This document shows positions 36,640 to 50,889 of a DNA stretch of 64,000 nt, in pieces. Every line of letters begins with the position of its first letter. Within the stretch, counting starts at the first letter, position 1. This DNA is from Hippophae tibetana. Its lineage: Eukaryota; Streptophyta; Magnoliopsida; Rosales; Elaeagnaceae. The notes beneath the pieces are model-generated. The model searched no databases. It was not told where the DNA came from and saw only the letters and a list, made by a program, of their open reading frames with translations. The DNA lies in the NCBI GenBank assembly GCA_037013495.1, contig CM072811.1:51989452-52053451 (forward strand), written 5' to 3'. Made by a program: the position numbers and the translations under genes.

Positions 36640-37280
36640 TAAATAAATAATCCAATCAATTCATTTAAATTAAAAAAACAGATTTAATCCATAAAATTCG
36701 GATTGAATTTAATTGATGAATTTTATAATTAGATTATATTCGAATTAAAAAATATACAATATATTCGGATTTGAACTGAAAAGTATATAATCCATTCGGA
36801 TTCAGATTAACGGATTTTATAATTTATTGTAATTCAATTCAGATCAAATTACTATTAAATTATGAATAAATGTATATTTTATTTTATAATATATTATATT
36901 TAAATATTATATATATTATAATCACATTAAATTACTATTTTAACTTAAAAATAAATATAAATATTGAATTTATATAATAGTTTAATAATTGTACAGGTAA
37001 ACTTATTATTCTTTTTATTTTCTTGGCTTGTAACTTGAACTATAACTAATAAATTATGTTACACATAACGTATTTTACATATGATAATAATTTAAAAAAA
37101 AATTAAAATCAATATGATCTTATTAAATCTAAAAATAATTGATTTGTTTAGATTTATATTGGTTCAAAATGATTATATCATCGAATCAAATATTAATTGA
37201 AAATCTTCAAATTCAATTTGTATATGATCAAATTCATATTGGTTAAAATAGGCCATTTCAATATTCTATTCATCTATATG
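36640..37280 (+). repeat. Dispersed AT-rich repeat, copy 2
   Basis: Homologue of 1005-1600, same orientation, with shared ordered blocks including aatccattcggattcagatt and taaaataaatataaatatt. Non-coding. Confidence 0.6.
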
Positions 37281-37355
37281 TAAAACGACGTGACGAAACT
37301 TTATTGAAAATTTATAAAAAATAATACTTTTAAAACTTATAATAACAAAAATAAC

Positions 37356-37585
37356 ACCCAATAATATTGAATAAATCTAAAAAATTGTAATTTAATTTGA
37401 ATAACATTTAATTAATCGACGTTCAAAATAAAATAATATATCATATTTTTTTAATAGTAAAAATAAATAAACCCAATAATATTGAAAAAATCTAAAAAAT
37501 TGTAATTTAATTTAAATAACATTTAATTAATCGATTTTTAAAATAAAATAATATATCATATTTTTTTAATAGTAAAAATAAATAA
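37356..37585. repeat. 115-bp tandem duplication
   Basis: Two near-identical units, 37356-37470 and 37471-37585, both beginning acccaataatattga and containing acatttaattaatcga. A diverged relative lies around 20290-20400. Confidence 0.85.
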
Positions 37586-38655
37586 AGTAGATATAAATGG
37601 GTGTTCTTTTATAATTACAATTTTTAAATATATTATTTTTGTTATTTTTGCAATTTTATTTAATAGTAAATGTACATTAGCTAAACATAAAATGTACCAT
37701 TTTTTCGTAATAAGTTTTAAAATATTTTTTTTTTCACATTTTTGTACTCAATCGATCCAATTCACTTTGTGATGCGTGTTTACTAATAAGCTTAAACTAT
37801 TATGAGACTCAAAACTATGTCTAAAAATTATAGAGTATTATAATTACCACCAAACTATTGAATTGATGGATAATTCAATCATTATTTTAAAGATAAAAAT
37901 AAAATGTTAAAATATATTAAATCAAAATAAAAAATATAAGTCTAAATAATCAATAAATCTTATTTTATTTTTTCTGTTAATTTTTTACTTTTTTTTATTA
38001 TTAATTAATCCTATTTTTAACATATTTTATTATTATTTTAAGTTTTTATTATTAGTTGAAACTTTTATGTGTATAATTGATTTACAAGTAAATTTGTTAA
38101 TAATTTTTCATGATAAATTAATTTTATATTTTGAAGCATATATATATATATATAGTATTTTTGTAGCATTTTGTTGTACTTATACTATTTATATAATTTT
38201 GATATAATATATTTTATAATAAAAATTATGATATATATGAATTATTTTGTGTGTAGTTTTTAATTTTATGATTAAAAAACTTTCTTACAAAATCACGCCT
38301 GTTTACAAAGTTTTATGTGGACCAACTTAATAATTACTTTCTGACTCTTACACAAGTGACATGAACGAAGTCAGTTATACTAATATCATTATCGATGAGA
38401 AAAGATTTCCATAAATAAATTTAACTTATTAATGTTTAATTTTAAATGTATTTAACCTTCTCATCTGAAGTGGATATAATGTTATTGAATTATTTAAAAA
38501 AAAACTAAAATTATTTATATTTATAATTAAGATTTAAATTTTTTTGTCTCAGTATACTTGATTTTTTTTTAAATATTTATTAAAAAAATTAAAATTATTA
38601 TAAATAATTCCTAAATTTTATCCTTTTGAAGCTACGCGTGTCAAAAATATTAATA
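37586..38655. other. Intergenic, nothing recognised
   Basis: Very AT-rich, with an AT run at about 38140-38153; no gene seen before the serine acetyltransferase promoter. Confidence 0.5.
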
Positions 38656-38663
38656 TATTAAAT

Positions 38664-38670
38664 TATAAAT
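38664..38670 (+). promoter_or_regulatory. Candidate TATA box of the serine acetyltransferase gene
   Basis: TATAAAT located 111 bp upstream of the ATG, right at the switch from AT-rich intergenic DNA to a GC-richer leader. Position and context fit a TATA box; not proven. Confidence 0.45.
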
Positions 38671-38780
38671 GCTCGAGAGCCACATGGACACATAGTAGTC
38701 CCCGAGCTCTCCATCAAACATCATTCCTAGGAAACTCACCCTTTCACAGCATTCCGTCAGCGTCAAACTCCCAATAAGAG

Positions 38781-40464
38781 ATGCCAGCTGGCGAGATTGG
38801 ATACTCTTCGCAGCCAGAGCTTTCATCGGAGGATGATGAGGCGTGGGTGTGGACTCAGATCAAAGCCGAGGCTCGAAGTGACGCCGATGCGGAGCCGGCT
38901 TTAGCTAGCTACCTATACTCAACAATACTCTCTCACTCGTCGCTAGGACGATCGATTTCGTTTCACCTGGGTAACAAGCTCTGCTCTTCAACGTTGCTTT
39001 CGACACTTCTCTATGATTTGTTCCTCAACGCTTTCTCCGATCGTTCTCTTCGCGCCGCCACTGTCGCCGATCTCCGAGCCGCTCGCCAGAGAGATCCTGC
39101 TTGCGTCTCCTTTTCCCACTGCCTTCTCAACTACAAGGGCTTCTTGGCCTGCCAGGTTCACATTTTCGTTTAGTTCTTGTTTCAGATACTTTACTTTGTT
39201 GCTAAAAGTACTGGCAGCTGTGCTATTCTTTTTCTTTTTGATTGTATTCAAAAAAATTAAAATATTCTTAAGAAATGCTGAATCAGAATCAACTCACAAA
39301 TGTTCCCCCCCTGAAAAGTAGTAAAGTATTGAGCTGGAAATCTTTTTTCAGGTGCTTCCTCTGTTTCTAATTATTTTCTATTTAATTTTAATGATTATCC
39401 TAACATTTTAGCTATCACCTAATTCTCTTGTTTGTGTAGCTCAGCTTCAGACTTTGAATTAAAAAAACATTAGGTTCTGTCTGGTTAATTATGTTATAAG
39501 TTGATAGAAAACCAATTATTCCATTGTGATAAGCTTTTCCCAAAAAAACTTTTAAGTTATTAGGAGGAGTTCGAACTATATTTTTATATATTTATCAAAT
39601 TGGTGATGTTATATTAATGGAATTGAGTTAAATGAAAATAGATAAAATTGAAAACAAAAATTTTGTGGTGTCTAAACGGAGGGAGCTAAATGTGAAAAAT
39701 AAAAATTATTATGTTTAAAATGATGAAAAATTGGAGAAAAGTATATATAACAAAGTAAAAATGGTTAAAGTGCGAAAAATTCTGGAATTAATTTGCATTT
39801 TTTGAAGAACATTAATACAGTTTCTAAACCAACAATGAAATTTGAATAAGCAGTTGTTGATCATTGCCTGATGGCTGAAGATTAGCTGATCATGCTAGAG
39901 AAACTTATGATTTTTTTTTAATTTACTCAGGAAATTCTTGTTACTATCGTTCATTTTTTTATCTATGTTCAGGCTCATCGGGTGGCACACAAGCTTTGGA
40001 CCCAGTCAAGGAGGCCACTGGCTTTGGCACTTCATTCCAGAATTGCGGATGTTTTTGCAGTGGACATACACCCAGCAGCAAAGATCGGAAAAGGTATTCT
40101 CTTTGACCATGCAACCGGGGTAGTGGTGGGTGAGACAGCAGTGATAGGTAACAATGTCTCAATTCTTCACCATGTCACGCTTGGTGGGACTGGGAAGGCG
40201 GGTGGAGAGAGGCATCCCAAGATTTGTGATGGAGTTTTGATTGGTGCTGGAGCTACCATCTTAGGGAATGTGAAGATTGGAGAAGGGGCTAAGATTGGAG
40301 CTGGGTCCGTTGTGCTTATCAATGTGCCGCCAAGGACGACAGCAGTGGGGAATCCAGCAAGGCTGATTGGTGGGAAGGAACGGCCATCTCAACATAAAGA
40401 TGTGCCTGGGGAGTCTATGGATCATACTTCTTTTATTTCTGAATGGTCGGATTACATCATTTGA
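38781..40464 (+). CDS. Serine O-acetyltransferase
   Basis: Two exons, 38781-39155 and 39973-40464, joined in phase 0 at CAG|GT...AG; 288 residues. The enzyme transfers acetyl from acetyl-CoA to L-serine, giving O-acetylserine, the committed step of cysteine synthesis. Residues 1-125 are the all-helical SATase N-terminal domain (WTQIKAEA, HLGNKLCSSTLL, RDPACVSFSHCLLNYKGF); from 150 follows the left-handed beta-helix. Active-site residues equivalent to E. coli CysE D143, H158 and H193 are D156, H171 and H206. The C-terminus ends DYII; the terminal Ile is what docks into O-acetylserine(thiol)lyase in the cysteine synthase complex. G271 and M274 match the plant positions linked to cysteine feedback sensitivity. 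There is no obvious transit peptide, so it is probably a cytosolic SERAT1-type isoform. Confidence 0.95.
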
Positions 40465-40502
40465 TGAAGTTTTTTTTGCGTTTTGACTGTATAATTGTCT
40501 AA

Positions 40503-40617
40503 TAATTATAGGCTATAGGCTATAGCTTTATACCCTATAGAGCTGCCTCTAAAATTGTAGACAAACTTAATACATCTAATTATAGGCTATAGCCTATAGA
40601 AGCTGCCTCTGAAATTG
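40503..40617. repeat. Diverged direct repeat with small palindromes downstream of SAT
   Basis: aattataggctatag ... agctgcctctaaaattg (40503-40557) recurs at 40577-40617. The core taggctatagccta is palindromic. It lies where the SAT 3' UTR or terminator would be. Confidence 0.7.
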
Positions 40618-41218
40618 CTTTAAGGACTGCTGATATGGCTTGTTCTTGCTTGCCTTTTACTGATTTGGTAATGTATCTCACTGCAATTACTGATTCAATA
40701 ATATGGATGCCATATCTCTTTCTCGATACCATTTGCTCTTCAATTTTTAATTTTTTTTAACCTAACGTGTGACGGTTTACACACCCAACACGGACCAAAT
40801 CTTGTTTGATGAGGTAAGGCCATTACCAAAGCAATTAACACAATAACTTCTAAGATTAATAGCAACAACAAAAAAACACACAATAACCTATAAGAATAAG
40901 ACCATAACTGTTTCAATTCAACCAAAAAAAAACTAGAGCATAACCGTTTCCAGGATTGGAAAAACTAATATCAGAATTTTAGCTTATTCAACTATAAATA
41001 TCAGATCCAAAATATTATTATTCCTTGTATAATTGTGAGGATTCTACGTTTATGGACACCATGATTTATGGAGTATGTGTTCTCAGGAATCTCTAGCTAG
41101 TGACTTGTTAGTTGTAGACGCTGTCACACAGCTTCAAAGAATGAAAATTACATATTAAAAAGGACCCGAATGCTACAAGTCAACTATCTAGAGGGATGAT
41201 TCTGCAGAACAGGGAATG

Positions 41219-43394
41219 TTATTGTGACTGAAGTGACGATGGTTGGGTGTTTCCTCTATTTTCTACTGCTTCGCTCACGGTTTCATCCCGTGAAGGAACT
41301 TGAAGGTATGCCTTCATCATGTCATAAACTGTGAATCCAATTGCCACAGAAGGTACAACCTGAATGAAACATGCAACAAATGTTATTACTGACCATAAGG
41401 CAATGTTCAATTAAAAAGAGATTAATTATTTTTTTATCACCTTCAAGTAATTGATGCTAAGTCCTGAAAATAATTGCTTCCATCCTTGGGTTTGTGCTAT
41501 TTTAAAAAGAGTTTCTATTGTTCCTTTCACCTCTGCACTGTTTGATGCCACAACCCGTTGAACCTGTCAACAATTTAGCATGATTTTTCTTCATTATGGT
41601 GATATATACAACATTTGCATGTTAATATGAGACCACTTGAAGCAATAAAATACCTGCATTTGTCTCCTGACAACATCAAGAGGGTATGTAAAGGTCTGAC
41701 CCAATAAACCAGCAACCGAACCACACACGAGCTTCACCATTATATTTTTCTTCTGCTCCTCAGGGACATGGAGTTTCATCTCCTCATAGAAGTAAAACTT
41801 CAAACCGGCATACGGGAAGATACCATAAAGAGATGGAACTGACAATTGTGTTCATGTTAAATGGCAAAAGAATGCTGTCAAGCATGTCAGAAAATCACAA
41901 AACAACGCGACGCGGCACTCATGAAAATAAGCAGTTTTGAAACCCATACCAACCCCACGATAAAGACCTCTGATTCTAGCCTCTTTGTAAGTGTTGGAGA
42001 AACAATCAAGAATTCCTTTATAAGCTTGTTCTGTATTTACCAACCCTTTAGCATTCAATTTTGATGAACCAACCACCTGCATTAACCATTTGTAAATCAA
42101 TCACTGAACAGCATTCACAAATCTGCCAAACCCCAGGAATGTTTGGGACACAGATTAGGGCTTTGAGAGTATAAGTGAAGAGAGAATCAAACCATCAAAA
42201 CTATTTACTTGATAAGCCAACTTAGTACGAACTAAATCGAGAGGATAAGTGAATAGCACAGCTGTTCCTCCAGAAAATGATCCTGACACAAGATCTAGTG
42301 CAGGTCCCCTCCCAAAATCAGGGAACACAACGATAATCCATCTCCGGTATTGTTCGTAGGCCATATAGTGCAGCGCTGCATAAGGTACAATTCTTGCAAC
42401 ACTAGCTCCATTTCCTCTGCATAAAGGTAACAAAAATAACTACAATTGACAAAAAGTTTGTAGCTTACTCTTATAAATGAATGATTGTCAACTATGATTG
42501 AGGGTTGCCACCTGTAGAAACCCGCAATTCCTTCTGTCTTTGCAATCTTTTTAAACGATCCAAATAGCCCTATGCTCTTGAACTCTGCTCTTCTAGTCTG
42601 AGTACCATACATGAAAATCTCAACTTTTTGAATAGAATAATCCACACATGCTAAATATGATAAAGAATGCTAAGTGTATGTTTTGTTTGTGCTTCTCTTA
42701 AAAGTAATTTCAGTCAAAAGAAATTTAAAAAAAGTGCTTTAAAAAATCACCAACACAAAATGTGTTTTATGAGCACTTGAAAGTACACACTTTCGTAGAA
42801 TCTTAAAAGTAAAAATAGATTCGAAATTAACCCAAGTAACCTCATAGACCATTTCCATTTTTATTTTTCTTCGATCTGCTTGGTCTTATCACAATGCAAT
42901 CAACCAACGACTGATTATGCAGTGATACCAAAAAGCAAAGGACTAGCAATGAACCAAAAATGTTCTTGAATTAAAAACCCAACTACCCAACTTCGTTTAT
43001 CAATCAAAAGACCTTACAGAGATCATCATTAGAGCCTTAAGAATCATGCTGAAACTTCAGTCAAAACAAGTCATCTTAAAGCATAATCATTCCAAATTTC
43101 AAGAATTACCAGAAAAGAAATCAAACATACAAACAAAGGAACTATAAGAACCCCCCCCCCCCCCCCCAAAAAAAAAAAAAGAATCAAGCATCTTGAACAA
43201 TCAAACAGCTCAAAAATCAAAAAATCAAAATTCACCTGAAACAAAATTTTGATACGCTCCAGAGGAGCAACAACGGTCTTTGCGATCCCACCAGCAACAC
43301 CACCAGCTACGAGCTCCTTGGCAAAGACAGGCATGGTCTCTATAATCCCATCTAATAACATACCCCTTTCTCTTTCTTCTCTCTTCTTCGCCAT
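41219..43394 (-). CDS. CoAc2: Mitochondrial coenzyme A carrier
   Basis: Seven exons: 43394-43236, 42597-42512, 42416-42209, 42076-41950, 41838-41654, 41563-41441, 41359-41219; 1029 nt, 342 residues, all introns GT-AG. A mitochondrial carrier family (SLC25) protein of the inner membrane with three repeats. Signature PX[DE]XX[KR] motifs are PLERIK (44-49), PLDLVR (140-145) and PLDVVR (246-251). Words such as [20 protein letters not shown] and [20 protein letters not shown] match plant CoA carriers; from memory the fit is best to Arabidopsis CoAc2 (At4g26180). Role: import of CoA into the matrix. It converges with the SAT gene, ends about 750 bp apart. Alternative: a close paralogue of the same clade. 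Confidence 0.93.
43151..43180. repeat. C17-A13 homopolymer junction in carrier intron 1
   Basis: 17 consecutive C followed by 13 A; on the coding (minus) strand T13 then G17. Confidence 0.95.
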
Positions 43395-43525
43395 TGAATA
43401 GAAAAATGGATCAAATTGTAATTTTTATTATCTGGATTTTCAAAGAAGATTTAGTTGCCCAGAGAAATGGGAAAAAGAAGAATCAAATGTTTATGAGAGT
43501 CTGATGTGGGCAAAGGGCAAAGGTT

Positions 43526-43852
43526 GTGTTTTTGATATTTATGGGACAACTGATAACAAGTCATAGTTGGCCACGGTTCCTCGTGTCAGATTCTTTTATT
43601 GTACCTGTAAGGAAAGAAACTTCAGAATATTATTTGTTCCAGGGGTTCTATTACGGTACCTTCACTTCTATTGTACTTAATGCACTTGTGTTTGTTTTAT
43701 CTTATAGAATGATTACCGATAGAGTTGCAATCGGAACCGTTGAATTGGTGGAAGGAATTGAGTCACGACTTGAACAATACAGCACGGGGAGGTTAATGAA
43801 TCTTGTAAAGAACGGATATTATTCGAGCATCCTACATGAAGAGGTACTATAA
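43526..43852 (+). other. Unrecognised 108-codon ORF
   Basis: An open frame upstream of and divergent from the carrier gene. Its second half (43708-43843) is bounded by splice-like sites (TTTTATCTTATAG before, GAG|GTACTATAAC after) and encodes a charged, balanced stretch including ELVEGIESRLEQYSTG and LMNLVKNGYYSSI. The first half reads less like protein. It could be a single exon or a gene fragment moved by a transposon. I do not recognise the family, and no neighbouring exons were found on either side. Confidence 0.3.
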
Positions 43853-43859
43853 CTTTTCT

Positions 43860-44640
43860 TAAACATAACATAAGAACAATAATTAGTATTTACACATTTA
43901 TCATTTTAATAAAGAAATGTCATCAATTTGTAGTGAATTTTTTGTAAATTTATATTAATTTAAAAAATATATTAACTTTATAGAAAATAGTGCTAATAAT
44001 TTCGTAATTTTGAATAAATAAACATTTTAATTTCATAATTTAACACTTTAATCCCATAATTTAAAAAAAAAACATTTTAGTTTCAACCTCTAGTATAAAA
44101 GATACATTTTAATCATATTTCTTAAAATTTTAAGATAAAAATGTTACATTTTTCAAAATTATAAGATTAAAATTTTATTTAAAAACTACAAAAGATTCTT
44201 ATAATCAGTGCCTTGTAAATGTGTAAATATAATAAATAGATTTCAATCCAATCATATAGATAAACCGAGATAGAAAGAGACATTCTAGAATTTATGTTTG
44301 AATTTTGTTGAAAAGTTCCATATTTGGGTGATGGTTGATAAAAGAATAAGGGTGTCGTGAGATAAAAGAGCAAAGTGGTGAATAAGAGGTGGTTGGTTTA
44401 AATCTCAATATGGAAAAACATACTTGTAAATTTCTAAGCTATTACAAAAAGGACTGAAAAAACGTGGATAAATATTCCAAAATAGAGCAACAAATAAGTC
44501 AAAATTTTCTGGGATTAAAAGTTGCAAGAATCCCAAAAAGTAAAAACAATAAATAAATAAAAATGCAAATGTTACAAACTACATTTTCAAGGAAGAACAA
44601 ATCGGACAATAGATCCTTGAAAACGTTGATGTGCGCTGCG
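43860..44640. other. Intergenic, nothing recognised
   Basis: AT-rich DNA with tandem-like 'cattttaatttcataattt' words; the last part is probably the PRMT1 3' UTR on the minus strand. Confidence 0.45.
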
Positions 44641-44651
44641 TTTGAGATGCA

Positions 44652-47616
<2,965 letters not shown>

Positions 47617-47712
47617 TGGAGCTGTGCATTAGGGTTTTGTAGAGTTTTTGTGAGGGCCAATTGATGGGTGATCGCACAACTTGAGCTCCTTGGATGCCAG
47701 TGCGTATTTGTT

Positions 47713-47720
47713 TATTTATA
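47713..47720 (-). promoter_or_regulatory. Candidate TATA box of PRMT1
   Basis: Minus-strand TATAAATA about 97 bp upstream of the ATG, in otherwise plausible promoter context. Confidence 0.5.
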
Positions 47721-49383
47721 AAATAGTATTTATTTTATTTCAAAAAATAATTTCGTTCAAATAAAATAATAAACAAAAGAAGATATTTCAAAATAAACCA
47801 AAAACTAAGAAGATATTTACTTGTTGGCTGTAGCCAGATGAAAATAATAAATAATAGAATAAAATAAATCCCCAAGATAGACAGTAGACTACTAGTTAAT
47901 GTCGTCAATTAATCGCGCGTACAAAACCCAAAATTTTAAGAAGAAAATTCAATGAAGAAAATGTTTGTATAGACTATAGAGTGGGCCATGGAATTACCCA
48001 ACCCATTAAATCTTCGAATTCGACCTTTTTATAATTTTAATTTTTCAAAAAACAATATTTACTTATAAATTCAATTAATTTTAATTAAAAATAATTTTTA
48101 TTTAATTAAAATAATTATCAAACTTTAATTAAATTTAAATATAATTTTTTAAAACATACAATTTCATCTCTAAATTTTTAAAATTTTATAGGTAAATCAT
48201 AAATTCTTAAATCTTACAATTTAATCTTTTAACTTTTAAATTCTACAATTTAATCTCTAAATTTTTAAAATTTTACAAATAAATCTTAACTTAACCACTA
48301 AAATATATATTTGTTAAAAAAATTATGATTTCTACGTAAAGTTTAAAAAATTTATTAACCTTCGTATAAAGATTTAAAGATTTTAATAACCAAATCATAT
48401 GTTTTAAAAACTTGATAACCTATATGAATTTAGTTAAAATTTAAGAATTAATAGTATATTTAAAAAATTTATTTTTAAAAAATAAATATTTCATTAATAA
48501 AATATAATAATATAATTAAATATATATATATTTTATTTTAATTATTTAAAAACCATCAAAATAAAAGATATTGTTATATAATAATTATTTAACTAGCTAT
48601 AATATATGCTAAACACAATTATAAATATTTTTTAGTTTTAATATAAATTTTATTAATTTAAAATATGAAATGTATAATTAAATATATATTTTTCATTTGT
48701 GAAAGATATTTGATGCCCATAAATTCTCGAAAACTTCAATGGAGTCCCAAACTGCCCACATAAACACTTAAAGTGTGGATGAGGATGTTAAACTCTCTCC
48801 GCCTTACCCATTGACAAAACTATTGGCATTTTTTTTTAGTCTCACACTTTGGACTTGTGTCATACCTAATTTGATAAAAATGTGATTTCACGCAAAAAAA
48901 ATTATAATTTTTATAAAAAATCATATTTAATATGTAATGTCCCTAGATGCTCAAAGTTTAATCTTATATTTTAAGTTTAATTTTTATGTGTAAATTTAAT
49001 TAGTTTTTAATTAAAATCTAATAAAAATTAAGAAAATTTTAGATTTTGATACATATTTGTTCAAAAAAATTATTATTAAATTTTAAACTTTAATGTTTAA
49101 TTTATAATTTTTTTCTTAAATTTTATATTATTAATTATTTACCAATACTTCTCTAAAAGTAAGTCCTATACATATGACACTATTCACAATTACTTTAGCA
49201 TTTTAAATTATACAATGACATATTAATCACTTTTTTAATAGGGTTTGTTTATTAAGTAATGCTATGGAATATCACTTTCGAGTTTTATACATTGAATTTA
49301 GGAGAGAAAGTAAAAAAAGTAAACTAAATATACAAATGAGAAGGTAAAGATAGAATCATAAATACCCTACTACACAAAATGTT
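47721..49383. other. Intergenic, nothing recognised
   Basis: PRMT1 upstream flank and very AT-rich DNA (48000-49150) with repeated 'ctctaaatttttaaaattttac' words; no coding signal. Confidence 0.5.
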
Positions 49384-49388
49384 GTATT

Positions 49389-49607
49389 TGTTAAAATTAG
49401 GTTTTAAATTAAGTTGATTTGGTATTAGGATAGTTTTGAATAAATTCTGAGTGTTTAGGGATTTCGTTTTTCTGTTTTCAATTTACTTTCTACCACGATG
49501 ATACCAGTGGAAGACGTGTGTAAGTGTTTTTCTTTATTCATGTAGCTCTTTAAAAGTTGATTTAGTTTCTCAATCGAATTAAATTAATCTTTATCACAGT
49601 TTTCACA
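49389..49607 (+). repeat. 5' LTR of the copia element
   Basis: 219 bp, TG...CA, preceded by GTATT and followed after 2 nt by the primer site. Confidence 0.93.
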
Positions 49608-49609
49608 TT

Positions 49610-49620
49610 TGGTATCAGAG
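49610..49620 (+). other. Primer-binding site (tRNA-iMet type)
   Basis: TGGTATCAGAG, matching the common plant copia primer site. Confidence 0.88.
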
Positions 49621-49688
49621 TCACTCTCGCGAGAATCTGAACCCTAATTTGAAAACCACAGTTTTTGATTACGTGATTTTTTTGTCAA

Positions 49689-50489
49689 ATGGTAGCTGAA
49701 GGTTTTGTTCAACCTACAATACCAAGGTTAGATGGTCACTACGATCATTGGAGCATGCTCATGGAAAATTTCATGCGATCAAAAGAATTTTGGGGTTTAA
49801 TTGAAGTTGGGGTTCCTGTAGCAACAGAAGGCATTGAACCCACTGAAGGACAGAAGAAGATAATTGATGATCTAAGACTGAAAGATCTAAAGGCAAAGAA
49901 TTATCTGTTTCAAGCTATTGATCGCTCAATTCTGGAGATGATTCTGAATAAAGAAACAGCCAAAGATATTTGGGATTCTCTCAATCAAAAATATCAGGGA
50001 ATGGCGCGAGTGAAACGTGCCCAACTTCAAGCTTTACAAAAGGAATTTAAGATTCTTCATATGAAAATAGGAGAATCATTGAATGAGTACTTCTCTTGTA
50101 CTTTCACCATAGCCAACAAAATGTGAATTCATGGAGAGAAGATGGGAGAAATCATTATCATCGAGAAGATTTTGCACTCCATGAACCCTAATTTCAACTA
50201 TGTTGTCTGCTTTATTGAGGAATCACACGATTTAGACATTATGTCCATTAATGAATTGCAAAGTAGTTTACTTTTTCATGAACAACGCATGAACGAGCAT
50301 ACTGTGGAGGAGCAAGCTTTGAAGGCTATTCACAATGAAAGTATCCAATCTGGAGGGCAAAGACGAGGCTATAGAGGACGAGGTAGAGCAGGAAGAGGCA
50401 GATCAATATTTGATAAGTCTTATGTGGAATGTTATCATTGCCACGAGCTTGGACACGTTCAGTATGAGTGTCTAAGGAAGGAGAAATAA
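49689..50489 (+). pseudogene. Copia gag with one in-frame stop
   Basis: Begins MVAEGFVQPTIPRLDGHYDHW, the usual start of this copia Gag type. A single TGA at 50124-50126 interrupts it and the same frame then continues; TGA for CGA is a likely one-base decay. The zinc knuckle CYHCHELGHVQYEC (CX2CX4HX4C) lies at about 50431-50472, preceded by an RGRGRAGRGR basic stretch. Confidence 0.9.
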
Positions 50490-50501
50490 ACTAGAGTCAA
50501 C

Positions 50502-50861
50502 CACTGCTACAAAAATGGGTATTTAAGTCGATTTTTTTTCCAAAAACTGACTTTAAATTGGTTTAAAGTCAGTTCGGTATAGAACCGACGCTATCCACGT
50601 AGGATGTAGCGTCGGTTGACGTGTCGAACCGACGTTGTGCGTGGACGTAGCGTTGGTTGACACCGTTAACCGATGCTACGTCCACGCATAGCGTCGGTTC
50701 GACACGTCAACCGACGCTACATGCTACGTGAATAGCGTCGGTTCTAGGTGTCAACCGATGCTACGCTACGTGGATAGCATTGGTTCACCATGTCAACCGA
50801 CGCTACGTCCATGTGTAGCGTCGGTTCGCCACTTCAACCGACTCTACTGCAGAAATCAGTG
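50502..50861 (+). mobile_element. CACTA-like non-autonomous element with palindromic subterminal repeats
   Basis: A 360-bp insert between the Gag zinc knuckle and the protease. It starts CACTGCTACAAAAATGGG and ends CAGTG. Between 50577 and 50850 about 13 copies of ACCGACGCTA or its complement TAGCGTCGGT alternate in orientation, so the strand can fold into a row of hairpins. These resemble CACTA subterminal transposase-binding repeats. A 3-bp target duplication is not clean (aac/aag). No coding frame. Confidence 0.6.
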
Positions 50862-50889
50862 AAGAAGTCCTATTGATGGTTTATATGAA

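Noticed and set aside
38988..39251. 87-codon minus ORF
   Set aside because: Antisense of serine acetyltransferase exon 1.
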